A stretch of DNA of 64,000 nucleotides, from contig CAMDDZ010000010.1 in assembly GCA_945893145.1 (NCBI GenBank), positions 1-64,000 of the forward strand. The letters run 5' to 3'. The notes under the pieces are model-generated. The model ran no database searches. It was given only the letters and a program-made list of their open reading frames with translations, and was not told the origin of the DNA. The stretch is from Rhodoplanes serenus (GTDB taxonomy: Bacteria; Pseudomonadota; Alphaproteobacteria; Rhizobiales; Xanthobacteraceae). Positions 40,053 to 49,026 of the stretch are shown here, piece after piece (positions within the stretch are counted from its first letter, which is position 1; each line of letters opens with the position of its first letter). Position numbers and translations under genes: made by a program.

Positions 40053-41819
40053 ATGTCCGGCGACTTCTCACCCGAGCAGAAACGCTACCTCGAAGGCTTC
40101 ACTGCGGGCCTTCAGATTGCGCGCACGGGGCGCGGAGCCGCTGGTCCTGGCGCCGCGGCGCCGGGCAAGCCGTCCGGGCCGGACGCCGAACACATCGCGG
40201 CGCAGGACCGCACCGTTGCGGCCTGCGGCAAGCTCAACGAGCAGGAGCGCATCAAGCGCGAGCAACATCCGTTCGACGCCTATGCGCGTCTGCAGGAGCA
40301 GGCCGCCAAAAACGAATTTCCCAAGCCCGCCGACACGTTCCGCTGGAAATACCACGGCCTGTTTTACGTCTCGCCGGCGCAAAACTCTTTTATGTGCCGG
40401 CTGCGCATCCCTAATGGCATCCTCAAGCACTGGCAGCTGTCCGGTCTCGCCGATCTCGCCGAGCGTTATGGCGGCGGCTATTCGCACGTCACCACTCGCG
40501 CCAATCTGCAAATCCGCGAGATTGAGCCGAATAACGCCGTCGCGCTGCTGGAAGGGATCCAGGACCTCGGCCTGTGCGCACGCGGTTCCGGCGCCGACAA
40601 CATCCGCAACGTTACGGGCACGCCGACCGCGGGCATCGACCCGCAGGAGCTGATCGACACCCGCGCCTACGCGCGCGCGTGGCACTTCCACATCCTCAAC
40701 GACAGGTCGCTTTACGGCCTGCCGCGCAAGTTCAACGTCGGGTTCGACGGCGCAGGCCTGATCCCGGTGCTGGAGGATACCAACGACATCGGCTTCCAGG
40801 CGGTCGAGGTCAAAGAGGGCTTCGGCCTCGAGCCGGGCGTCTGGTTCCGGCTCGCGCTCGGAGGCATCACCGGTCACAAGGATTTCGCGCGCGATACGGG
40901 CGTGGTGGTGAAGCCGGAGAGCGCCACCAAGCTCGCCGACGCCATCGTGCGCGTGTTCACCGATCACGGCAACCGCACCGATCGCAACAAGGCGCGGATG
41001 AAATACGTGCTCGACGCCATGGGTTTTGAGAAATATCTCACACTGGTCGAGGACAAGCTTGGCGCCAAGCTCGCGCGCGTCCCAGCTGAGGCCATCGCGC
41101 CGCGTCCGGTGTTCGACCGCAGCGCGCACATCGGTGTGCACGAGCAAAAGCAGAAGGGGCTGCACTGGATCGGCGTCGTGCTGCCGGTCGGCAAGCTCAC
41201 GGCGGCGCAGATGTGCGGCCTTGCTGCCGTCGCGCAGCAGATGGGCGACGGCGATATCCGCCTGACGGTTTGGCAGAACCTGCTGATCTCCGGCATCCCG
41301 GCCTGCAAGCTTGAGGCGGCCGAGACCGCGATCGAAAAGCTCGGGCTCTCGATCAAGGCGAGCTCAGTCCGCGCCGGGCTCGTGGCCTGCACCGGCAACA
41401 CCGGTTGCCGCTTCGCTGCCTCCGACACCAAACGCCATGCCGAGGAGATCGCGCACTGGTGCGAGACGCGCGTCAAACTCGACGGACCGGTGAACATTCA
41501 TCTCACCGGCTGCCATCATTCGTGCGCGCAGCACTACATTGGCGACATTGGCCTGCTCGCCTGCAAGGTGCAGACCTCGGAGGATAGCGACGCCATCGAG
41601 GGCTACCATATCCTCGTGGGGGGTGGCTTCGGTCCAGATGCGGCGCTGGCGCGCGACATCTATCGCGACGTCAAGGCCGAAGACGCACCGGCCACCATCG
41701 AGCGCATGCTCCGCTGTTATCTGGCTCACCGCGCCTCGCGCGAGGAAACCTTCCAGGCATTCACGCGACGTCACGATATTGCCGCGCTCACCACGATGTT
41801 CGCGGAGGCCGCGCGATGA
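40053..41819 (+). CDS. nirA: NirA-type siroheme nitrite reductase
   Basis: The 588-residue enzyme has the two-fold repeated ferredoxin-like and siroheme domains of the nitrite/sulfite reductase family. The first repeat contains NGILKHWQLSGLADLAERYGGGYSHVTTRANLQIREI, and SVRAGLVACTGNTGCRFA leads the second. The [4Fe-4S]-siroheme ligands are Cys446, Cys452, Cys487 and Cys491, the standard spacing. It reduces nitrite to ammonium with six electrons, in the cytoplasm. The N-terminal extension of about 60 residues is typical of alphaproteobacterial NirA. Its stop overlaps the next ATG, linking it to the flavoprotein that is its likely electron donor. Confidence 0.92.
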   Translation: MSGDFSPEQKRYLEGFTAGLQIARTGRGAAGPGAAAPGKPSGPDAEHIAAQDRTVAACGKLNEQERIKREQHPFDAYARLQEQAAKNEFPKPADTFRWKYHGLFYVSPAQNSFMCRLRIPNGILKHWQLSGLADLAERYGGGYSHVTTRANLQIREIEPNNAVALLEGIQDLGLCARGSGADNIRNVTGTPTAGIDPQELIDTRAYARAWHFHILNDRSLYGLPRKFNVGFDGAGLIPVLEDTNDIGFQAVEVKEGFGLEPGVWFRLALGGITGHKDFARDTGVVVKPESATKLADAIVRVFTDHGNRTDRNKARMKYVLDAMGFEKYLTLVEDKLGAKLARVPAEAIAPRPVFDRSAHIGVHEQKQKGLHWIGVVLPVGKLTAAQMCGLAAVAQQMGDGDIRLTVWQNLLISGIPACKLEAAETAIEKLGLSIKASSVRAGLVACTGNTGCRFAASDTKRHAEEIAHWCETRVKLDGPVNIHLTGCHHSCAQHYIGDIGLLACKVQTSEDSDAIEGYHILVGGGFGPDAALARDIYRDVKAEDAPATIERMLRCYLAHRASREETFQAFTRRHDIAALTTMFAEAAR

Positions 41820-43432
41820 ACTCGCCCGTGCGCCCGCCGCTTTCCGCCATCATCCCGGAAAACGCGCCATTCACGCCGGATCAGCGGCAATGGCTCAACG
41901 GCTTCTTCGCAGGCCTCCTGGAGAGCGACACCGCTGCGCTGTCGCCGCAGGATGCAGCGGCGCTGATGCCGGGCGTGCAGATCAATCTTCCGGCCGACGG
42001 CGACGATGGCACGGCGCCATGGCATGACCAGACGCTGCCGATTACTGAGCGCATGAAGCTTGCCGAGGACCGTCCAGTCCGCCGCAAGATGATGGCGGCG
42101 ATGGGCCAGCAGGACTGCGGCCAGTGCGGTTACAACTGCGAAGACTATGCCGAGGCGCTGTTTGCGAAAAAGGAAGAGCGACTGAACCTCTGTGTACCGG
42201 GCGGCAAGGACACCGCCCGCATGCTGAAGACGCTCTACGCCGAGATCGGCGCCGCGCCAGCCGTCGTGGTCGTAAAAGCCGCTGACGCAACGCAAGCCAA
42301 GCTTGCGCCAGCCGTTGCGGCCGGCACGTCACGCGACAATCCGGCGCTCGCAACCTTCGTGTCGCGCACGCGGCTGAACAAAGAGAGCTCTGAGAAGGAG
42401 ACTTGGCACATCGAGTTCGATCTCACCGAGAGCAAGCTCGATTACGCGGTCGGCGACTCGTTCGGGCTGTTCCCGACCAACGATCCAGCGCTGGTCGATG
42501 CGGTGATCAAGGCGCTCGGCGCTCCGCCTGACTTCCCGATCGGCGGACGCACGCTGCGCGAGGTGCTGCTTGATGGCGTGTCACTGTCGCCCGCGCCCGA
42601 CATGCTGTTCCAACTGTTCTCCTACATCAGCGGCGGCGAGCGGCGGAAACTGGCGAAGGCGCTGGCGGCCGGCGAGGATCCCGACGGCGATGCCGCCACG
42701 CTCGACGTGCTGGCGGCGATCCAGAAGTTTGCCGGCGTGCGGCCCGATCCCGAAGCGCTGATCGAGGCGCTCGACCCGCTGCAGCCGCGGCTCTATTCGA
42801 TCTCGTCGTCGCCCAAGGTCCATCGCGGGCGCGTTTCGCTGACGGTCGATACCGTGCGCTACGACATCGCCAAGCGCACGCGGTTCGGCGTCGCCTCGAC
42901 GTTTCTGGCAAGCCGCGTGAAAGCCGGCGACAAAATTGGAGTCTACGTGCAGAAGGCGCATGCCTTCGGGCTCCCGGCCGATCCCTCCGTGCCGGTGATC
43001 ATGATTGGCCCCGGCACCGGCATCGCGCCGTTCCGTGCCTTCCTGCATGAGCGCATGGCGACCAAGGCGCCCGGCCGCAACTGGCTGTTCTTCGGCCATC
43101 AGCGGCGCGACCGCGACTTTTTCTACGAAGACGAGCTCACCGGGATGCGCGCGGCCGGCGTGCTGACACGGCTGTCGCTCGCCTGGTCGCGCGACGCCGA
43201 ACAAAAATTCTACGTGCAGCACCGCATGACCGAGGTCGGCCGCGACCTGTGGTCGTGGATCGCCGACGGCGCACACATCTATGTCTGCGGCGATGCTCAG
43301 CGCATGGCGAAAGACGTGGAGCGCGCCCTGGTCGATATCGTGGCGCAGCACGGCGCCCGTTCGGCCAATGATGCGATTGCGTTTGTCGGCGAACTGAAGA
43401 AACAGGGCCGCTACCAGACGGACGTGTACTGA
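41816..43432 (+). CDS. iron-sulfur flavoprotein reductase (CysJ-like FAD/NADPH module)
   Basis: The 538-residue protein has an N-terminal helical part and then a four-cysteine cluster (Cys101, Cys104, Cys108, Cys126 in CGQCGYNCEDYAEALFAKKE...LCVPGG), typical of a [4Fe-4S] domain. From about residue 175 it is a CysJ/CPR-type reductase. FAD binding is shown by PRLYSISSSPKVHRGRVSLTV and GVASTFLASRVKAGD, and NADPH binding by IMIGPGTGIAPFRAFLHER and IYVCGDAQRMAKDVERAL. The FMN flavodoxin domain of CysJ is absent, so the iron-sulfur domain probably replaces it. It is translationally coupled to nirA and nasA and likely feeds electrons to one or both. Confidence 0.85.
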   Translation: MNSPVRPPLSAIIPENAPFTPDQRQWLNGFFAGLLESDTAALSPQDAAALMPGVQINLPADGDDGTAPWHDQTLPITERMKLAEDRPVRRKMMAAMGQQDCGQCGYNCEDYAEALFAKKEERLNLCVPGGKDTARMLKTLYAEIGAAPAVVVVKAADATQAKLAPAVAAGTSRDNPALATFVSRTRLNKESSEKETWHIEFDLTESKLDYAVGDSFGLFPTNDPALVDAVIKALGAPPDFPIGGRTLREVLLDGVSLSPAPDMLFQLFSYISGGERRKLAKALAAGEDPDGDAATLDVLAAIQKFAGVRPDPEALIEALDPLQPRLYSISSSPKVHRGRVSLTVDTVRYDIAKRTRFGVASTFLASRVKAGDKIGVYVQKAHAFGLPADPSVPVIMIGPGTGIAPFRAFLHERMATKAPGRNWLFFGHQRRDRDFFYEDELTGMRAAGVLTRLSLAWSRDAEQKFYVQHRMTEVGRDLWSWIADGAHIYVCGDAQRMAKDVERALVDIVAQHGARSANDAIAFVGELKKQGRYQTDVY

Positions 43433-46065
43433 TGAACGCGCCGGTGCAGCGTCCGCCTGCAGCGCGCACCACCTGCCCTTATTGTGGTGTCGGTTGCGGC
43501 GTTCTGGCGCGCCCCAACGAGAACGGCGGCGCGATTATCATCGGCGATCCCGACCATCCAGCCAATCTCGGACGGCTGTGCTCGAAGGGATTTGCACTCG
43601 ACGAAACACTGGGACTCAACGGCCGCCTGCTTCACCCCATGCTGAGGCAGGCCGACGGCACGCACGCGCGCGCCGATTGGGACGCCGCGCTGACGACTGT
43701 TGCGGACGGTTTCGGCCGCACCATCGAGCGCGATGGACCGGGCGCCATCGCGTTTTATCTCTCCGGCCAGCTTTTGACCGAGGACTATTACGTCGCCAAC
43801 AAGCTGGCGAAGGGCTTCCTCGGCTCGGCCAATGTCGATACCAACTCGCGGCTCTGCATGGCCTCGACGGTCGCCGGCCACCGTCGCGCCTTCGGCGAGG
43901 ATGTGGTGCCCGGCTGCTACGAGGACCTCGATCAGGCCGATCTGATCGTGCTGGTCGGCTCGAATGCCGCGTGGTGCCATCCCGTGCTGTTCCAGCGCAT
44001 GGTGCGCAACCGGCGCGAACGTGGCGCCAAGCTTGTCGTGATCGATCCGCGCCGGACCGTGACAGCGGACGACGCCGATCTGTTTCTTGCCATCGCGCCC
44101 GGCACCGACACCGCGCTGTTCTCCGGTCTGCTGTCTTATCTGGCCGGCGCTGGTACGCTCGACCGATCCTACATCGAGGCGCACACCACGGATTTCGATG
44201 CCGCGCTCGCGCGAGCGAGCGAGATCGCACTCGATCTCGCCGCAACGGCTGCCGCCACTGGCCTCGACGAAGGCACGGTCGCGCGGTTCTTCGATCTGTT
44301 CCGCGCAACGCCGCGTGCGGTGACCTGCTTCTCGCAAGGTGTGAACCAGTCCGCGCAGGGCACCGACAAGGTCAACGCCATCGTCAACTGCCACCTCGCA
44401 ACCGGACGCATCGGCAAGCCGGGGATGGGGCCGTTCTCGCTCACCGGCCAGCCCAACGCCATGGGCGGCCGCGAGGTCGGCGGCCTGGCCAATCAGCTTG
44501 CGGCCCATATGGGCTTTGCACCTGACGACGTGGATCGCGTGCGCCGGTTCTGGGATGCGCCACGCATGGCCGAGCGCGAAGGCCTCAAGGCCGTGCAGAT
44601 GTTCGAGGCGATCGAACGCGGCGAGATCAAGGCGCTGTGGGTGATGGCGACCAATCCGGCGCTGTCGCTGCCGCGCGCGGCGGCGATGCAAGCTGCACTC
44701 CGCAAGCTCGACCTGTTCGTGGTGTCCGACAACGTGCTATCGAACGACACCATTGCGGCTTCGCCGCATGTGCTCCTGCCCGCCACCGCCTGGGGTGAGA
44801 AGGACGGCACCGTCACCAATTCAGAGCGGTGCATCTCGCGCCAGCGCGCCTTCCTGCCGCCGCCCGGCGAGGCGAGGCCGGACTGGCGGATCGTGGCCGA
44901 TGTCGCGGCGCGCATGGGTTTCGCCGAAGCCTTCGCGTTCCGCACCGCGGGTGACGTGTTCCGCGAGCATGCGGCGCTCTCGGCCTTCGAGAACGACGGC
45001 GCACGCGCCTTCGATCTCGGCGCGCTGGCGAGCCTGTCGGACGCAGAATTCGACGCATTCGCACCGACGCAATGGCCGGCACCGGCCAACCACAGCGCCA
45101 CCTCCGAGCGCCTGTTCGCGAACGGCGGCTTCTCCACGCCCGACCGCAAGGCGCGCTTCATCGCGCCGGAGCACCCGGCGCTGCGGCAGGCGGTAACCGC
45201 CAAATTTCCGCTGCGGCTCAACACCGGGCGGCTGCGCGACCAGTGGCACAGCATGACGCGCACAGGTGCGAGTCCCCGCCTTGCCGCGCACCGGCCCGAG
45301 CCATTCGTCGAAATCCATCCGCTCGACGCCAAACAGCATGGGCTTGCGCACAACGGCTTCGCGCGCGTGCGCACCCAGCATGGCGAATGCGTGCTCAAGG
45401 TCGTGACCTGCGCGGGCCAGCAGCGCGGCTCGATCTTCGTGCCGATCCATTGGAGCGCCGAGAACGCATCCGCGGCGCGTGTCGGCGACCTTGTCGCGCC
45501 CGACACCGATCCGTTCTCCGGTCAACCGGAGGCGAAGGCGACGCCGGCCGCGGTCGCGCCGGTCGCATTTGCGTATCGGGGCTTTGCGCTGTCGCGCGAG
45601 CCGTTGTCATGGCCGGTTGACGTGTGGTGGGCCCGTGTCGCCATGCCGGACGCATCGGGTTGCCTGATCGCGACCAACGACGTGCCGATGACCTGGCACG
45701 ACCGCGCGCCAGCGCTGTTCTCCGATGCGGTGCTCACCGAATACATCGACCGGGCGCACGGCATCTATCGCGTTGCGGCCTTCACCGACGGCCGGCTTGC
45801 CGGAGCGCTGTTCCTTGGCCCAGCGGCGACGCCACCGCAGTGGAGCGATCTGCGCAGCATGACCGGCGGCGCCGGCATCGCTGAATCCGGGCCCGCGATC
45901 TGCGCCTGCTTCAACGTCGGCGTCTCTGCCATTCGCGACGCGCTCACCTCGCGCAAGGCCGCGAGCGTCGATGACATCGGCACGGCGCTGCGCGCCGGCA
46001 CCAAATGCGGAACCTGTCTGCCCGAACTGCGGAGCATCCTGCATGACCACGCGCACGCCCATTGA
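43432..46065 (+). CDS. nasA: assimilatory nitrate reductase, molybdenum catalytic subunit (NasA/NasC)
   Basis: The 877-residue cytoplasmic enzyme has an N-terminal [4Fe-4S] site (Cys15, Cys18, Cys22, Cys50), no Tat signal and the bis-MGD core. The core carries the Mo-proximal segment VDTNSRLCMASTVAGHRRAFG, FSQGVNQSAQGTDKVNAIVNCHLATGRIGKPGMGPF and the C-terminal MGD domain starting LRLNTGRLRDQWHSMTRTG. A C-terminal BFD-like [2Fe-2S] domain has Cys824, Cys826, Cys859 and Cys862. It reduces nitrate to nitrite. The extra [2Fe-2S] domain is known in NasA of Klebsiella type and takes electrons from a partner reductase, here probably the gene just upstream. Confidence 0.93.
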   Translation: MNAPVQRPPAARTTCPYCGVGCGVLARPNENGGAIIIGDPDHPANLGRLCSKGFALDETLGLNGRLLHPMLRQADGTHARADWDAALTTVADGFGRTIERDGPGAIAFYLSGQLLTEDYYVANKLAKGFLGSANVDTNSRLCMASTVAGHRRAFGEDVVPGCYEDLDQADLIVLVGSNAAWCHPVLFQRMVRNRRERGAKLVVIDPRRTVTADDADLFLAIAPGTDTALFSGLLSYLAGAGTLDRSYIEAHTTDFDAALARASEIALDLAATAAATGLDEGTVARFFDLFRATPRAVTCFSQGVNQSAQGTDKVNAIVNCHLATGRIGKPGMGPFSLTGQPNAMGGREVGGLANQLAAHMGFAPDDVDRVRRFWDAPRMAEREGLKAVQMFEAIERGEIKALWVMATNPALSLPRAAAMQAALRKLDLFVVSDNVLSNDTIAASPHVLLPATAWGEKDGTVTNSERCISRQRAFLPPPGEARPDWRIVADVAARMGFAEAFAFRTAGDVFREHAALSAFENDGARAFDLGALASLSDAEFDAFAPTQWPAPANHSATSERLFANGGFSTPDRKARFIAPEHPALRQAVTAKFPLRLNTGRLRDQWHSMTRTGASPRLAAHRPEPFVEIHPLDAKQHGLAHNGFARVRTQHGECVLKVVTCAGQQRGSIFVPIHWSAENASAARVGDLVAPDTDPFSGQPEAKATPAAVAPVAFAYRGFALSREPLSWPVDVWWARVAMPDASGCLIATNDVPMTWHDRAPALFSDAVLTEYIDRAHGIYRVAAFTDGRLAGALFLGPAATPPQWSDLRSMTGGAGIAESGPAICACFNVGVSAIRDALTSRKAASVDDIGTALRAGTKCGTCLPELRSILHDHAHAH

Positions 46066-47521
46066 AACGCGCCCACCGCGTATGGACGCGCTAGCGCGCC
46101 TGCCGGTGTTCCTCGCGCTTGAAGGCCGCCGCGCCGTTGTTGCGGGCGGCACTCCGGCCGCCGCCTGGAAGGCGGAACTGTTGTCCGCCGCCGGCGCCCA
46201 TGTGACTGTCTATGCGAGCGAGCCATGCGACGAACTGCTGAGCCTCGCCGCCGATCCGCCGCGCGGCGCCATCTTGATCGAGCGCCGTGAATGGCAAGCG
46301 AACGACCTCGCGGGCGCAGCGATCGCTATCGGCGGCTTCGAGCATGACAGCGCGGCGGCACTGTTCGCCAGCGCGGCGCGCGCCGCAGGCGTGCCCGTGA
46401 ACGTGATCGACAAGCCGAAGTTCTGCGATTTCGCCTTCGGCGCCATCGTCAACCGTTCCCCGCTCGTGATCGGAATTTCAACCGACGGCGCCGCCCCTGT
46501 GTTTGGCCAAGCCGTCCGCGCCAAACTCGAAGCGCTGATCCCGCGTGGCTTCGCGCAATGGGCCAACGCGGCGCGCCGCTGGCGCGATGCCGTGAAAATG
46601 TCCGGCCTATCGTTCAACGCCCGCCGCCGCTTCTGGCAGCTCTTCACGGCGCAAGCCATGACGCAGCCCAACAGCGCGCCGGAGCCCGCCGACTACAACC
46701 GCCTGCTGGCTACGACCCAGGCCGAAGGCACCGCGCCCGACAAGGGCTCGGTGACGCTGGTCGGCGCTGGCCCCGGCGATCCCGAACTGCTGACGCTGCG
46801 CGCGGTGCGCGCCCTGCAATCGGCCGACATCATCCTGTTCGACGATCTGGTGTCGTCCGAAATCCTCGACTACGCCCGCCGCGAAGCCAAGAAGATGCTG
46901 GTCGGCAAAACCGGTCACGGCCCGGCCTGCAAACAGGACGAAATCAACGCGCTGGTGATCGGCCTCGCCAAGGCAGGCCGCCGCGTGGTGCGGCTCAAGG
47001 GCGGCGACCCGATGATCTTCGGCCGCGCCGGCGAGGAGATCGCGGCCTGCCGCGAGGCGGGCATCGCGTTCGAGGTGGTGCCCGGCATCACGGCAGCGCA
47101 GGGCGCGGCGGCGCGGCTTGGCGTGCCGCTGACGCACCGCAAAGAGGCGCGGCGCGTGCAATATGTCACCGGCCACGGCGCCGACGGAAAATTGCCGGCC
47201 GATCTCGATTGGCGAAGTCTCGCCGATCCCACCGTCACCACGGTGGTCTATATGCCGGTGAAGACACTTGCCGAGCTTGCGGCGGGCGCAATCGCTGCGG
47301 GCCTCGATCCCGCGACGCCTGCAGCTGCGGTTTCCTGCGCGACGCGTCCCAATCAAGCGATGGTCGCCGGGCCGATCGCCGAGCTGCCGGGGCTACTCGC
47401 CGGCGCGGGCCTGCCCGGTCCCGTGGTGGTGATGATTGGACGCACGTTCGGAGAACTTGCCGCCGTTCAGGGCCGCACGGCGGACGCGTCGAGCGAAAGC
47501 ACCTTCAGAATTTCATCCTGA
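46043..47521 (+). CDS. cysG: siroheme synthase (CysG-type, trifunctional or bifunctional)
   Basis: The 492-residue protein joins an N-terminal dehydrogenase/ferrochelatase-like domain (LPVFLALEGRRAVVAGGTPAAAWKAELLSAAGA, VPVNVIDKPKFCDFAFGAIVNRSPLVIGISTDGAAPV) to a uroporphyrinogen III methyltransferase domain from about residue 235. The latter shows VTLVGAGPGDPELLTLRAVRALQSADIILFDDLVS, VRLKGGDPMIFGRAGEE and VVPGITAAQGAAARLGVPLTHR. It makes siroheme for the nitrite reductase of the same operon. The ATG at 46043 has GGAG eight bases upstream and overlaps the nasA end by 23 bases. ATG 46082 is a possible alternative. Its 3-prime end overlaps the convergent ABC ATPase gene by 55 bases. Confidence 0.92.
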   Translation: MTTRTPIETRPPRMDALARLPVFLALEGRRAVVAGGTPAAAWKAELLSAAGAHVTVYASEPCDELLSLAADPPRGAILIERREWQANDLAGAAIAIGGFEHDSAAALFASAARAAGVPVNVIDKPKFCDFAFGAIVNRSPLVIGISTDGAAPVFGQAVRAKLEALIPRGFAQWANAARRWRDAVKMSGLSFNARRRFWQLFTAQAMTQPNSAPEPADYNRLLATTQAEGTAPDKGSVTLVGAGPGDPELLTLRAVRALQSADIILFDDLVSSEILDYARREAKKMLVGKTGHGPACKQDEINALVIGLAKAGRRVVRLKGGDPMIFGRAGEEIAACREAGIAFEVVPGITAAQGAAARLGVPLTHRKEARRVQYVTGHGADGKLPADLDWRSLADPTVTTVVYMPVKTLAELAAGAIAAGLDPATPAAAVSCATRPNQAMVAGPIAELPGLLAGAGLPGPVVVMIGRTFGELAAVQGRTADASSESTFRISS

Positions 47522-48240
47522 ATGGCCTGGCGGCCGCCGCCGCGTGCCGCCTCGTCGATGCGCGCCTCGTAGGCGATGCGCGCCGGCCGGTGGAACACCA
47601 GGATGCGATCGCCGACCTCCATCGCCTCGTTGATGTGATGGGTGATGAACACCGCGGTCTTGCCGTTCTGCCGCACCAGGCGAAGAAACTCCGCCCGCAG
47701 GTCGCGCGCCGTCATCTCGTCGAGCGATGAGAACGGCTCGTCGCACAGCAGAATGTCGGGATCGACCGCAAAGGCGCGCGCAATCGAGACGCGCTGGCGC
47801 ATGCCACCCGAAAGCGCGTGCGGATAATCGTTCTCGTGGCCGGATAGTCCGAGCCGTTCGAGCCAGCGCCGCGCCACGGCCTCGGCCTGCTCGCGCGGGG
47901 TGTCGAGAATTTCCAGCCCCAGCACGACGTTATCGAGCGCGGTGCGCCACGGCATCAGCCGGTCGTTCTGGAACACGATGCCGATCTTGCCGCGAAAGAA
48001 ATTGAATTCCTTGAACGGATCGTGGCCCGTCACCTCGACGGCGCCGCGGGTCGGCTCGATCAGGCCCGACAGCAGGTTGAACATCGTGGATTTGCCGCAG
48101 CCGGTCTTGCCCAGCACGGCAACGATCTCGCCCTTCGCGATCTCGAACGATAGCTTGTCCACCGCAACGAAATTACCGGTGCCGTCGGGGCGCGGGAACT
48201 CCTTGGTGACCTCGCGAAAGCGGATCAGCGGCTCGGCCAT
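47467..48240 (-). CDS. SsuB/TauB-type ABC transporter ATPase
   Basis: The 257-residue ATPase has Walker A GKTGCGKST, Q-loop IVFQNDRLMPWRTALDNV, signature LSGGMRQRVSIARAF, Walker B ILLCDEPFSSLDEMT and FITHHINEAMEVGDRI. It belongs to the nitrate/sulfonate/taurine importer group, whose ATPases are all alike, so the solute cannot be named. It is the last gene of an eight-gene minus-strand run and lies six bases after the permease gene. Its 3-prime end overlaps cysG in antisense by 55 bases, without loss of motifs in either. Confidence 0.9.
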   Translation of the reverse strand: MAEPLIRFREVTKEFPRPDGTGNFVAVDKLSFEIAKGEIVAVLGKTGCGKSTMFNLLSGLIEPTRGAVEVTGHDPFKEFNFFRGKIGIVFQNDRLMPWRTALDNVVLGLEILDTPREQAEAVARRWLERLGLSGHENDYPHALSGGMRQRVSIARAFAVDPDILLCDEPFSSLDEMTARDLRAEFLRLVRQNGKTAVFITHHINEAMEVGDRILVFHRPARIAYEARIDEAARGGGRQAIQDEILKVLSLDASAVRP

Positions 48241-48245
48241 CAGCG

Positions 48246-49013
48246 TCACGCCGCCCGCTCCGAGACCGGCCGGTAGCGCAACAGCCAAGTCTCGGTCCAC
48301 ACGATGAGCTGTTGCACGACCAGCACGAACAGCACGAGCTGAATCGTCCAGGCCAGCGCGCCGGCCATGTCGAACAATTGCTGCTGGCGGAGCAGTTCAT
48401 AGCCGACCCCGCCGGTCGCGCCGACGAGCTCGGCCACCACCACCACGCGCGCCGAGCTGCCGAGATTGATCTTCCAGGCGGTCAAGATGCCGGGAACGAT
48501 GGTCGGCACGATCAGCACACGGAACAGCACCCAGCCGCTCGGCCGAAACGCCATGGTCATCTCGAACAGATCCTTCGACATCGAGCGATAGGAGTCGAGC
48601 ACCTGGAAGGTGAACGCCGGCAGCGTCGTCACCACCATGATGAAGAAGATGCGAAACTCCGTGCCGTGGAACCAGATGATGGCGACAATCACCCAGGACA
48701 GCGCCGGAATGCCCTGAAGGAAAATCAAGAACGGATTGACGTAACTCTCGATACGCGGATAGCGGCCAATCGGGATCGCGATCAGCGAGCCCAGCAAGAA
48801 CGCGCCGGCAAGGCCGGCAAAGATCCGCAGCGCGGTTTCCAGCACCTGCGACAGCTCCGCCCAGTTGAGCAGGATTTTCACCGTTCGGGCGATGACATCC
48901 TGCACGGGCGGAAACAGATAGTGCGGAAAGAAAAGCGACGCGATCTGCCAGGCGGCCAGCAGCACTGCGATGCTGGCGGACGCCTGGAGGAACTTCGTAA
49001 CCCGCTGGTTCAT
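48246..49013 (-). CDS. SsuC/TauC-type ABC transporter permease
   Basis: The 255-residue permease has about six membrane segments: ASIAVLLAAWQIASLFF, LRIFAGLAGAFLLGSLIAIPIG and YVNPFLIFLQGIPALSWVIVAIIWF, among others. The coupling loop is MSKDLFEMTMAFRPSGWVLFRVLIVPTIVPGILTAWKINLGSS. It would form the channel for the solute bound by the protein encoded directly upstream. The ATG start lies 13 bases after that gene. The family handles sulfonates, nitrate, thiamine precursors and aromatic acids. Confidence 0.9.
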   Translation of the reverse strand: MNQRVTKFLQASASIAVLLAAWQIASLFFPHYLFPPVQDVIARTVKILLNWAELSQVLETALRIFAGLAGAFLLGSLIAIPIGRYPRIESYVNPFLIFLQGIPALSWVIVAIIWFHGTEFRIFFIMVVTTLPAFTFQVLDSYRSMSKDLFEMTMAFRPSGWVLFRVLIVPTIVPGILTAWKINLGSSARVVVVAELVGATGGVGYELLRQQQLFDMAGALAWTIQLVLFVLVVQQLIVWTETWLLRYRPVSERAA

Positions 49014-49026
49014 CGAAGCGCGATGA

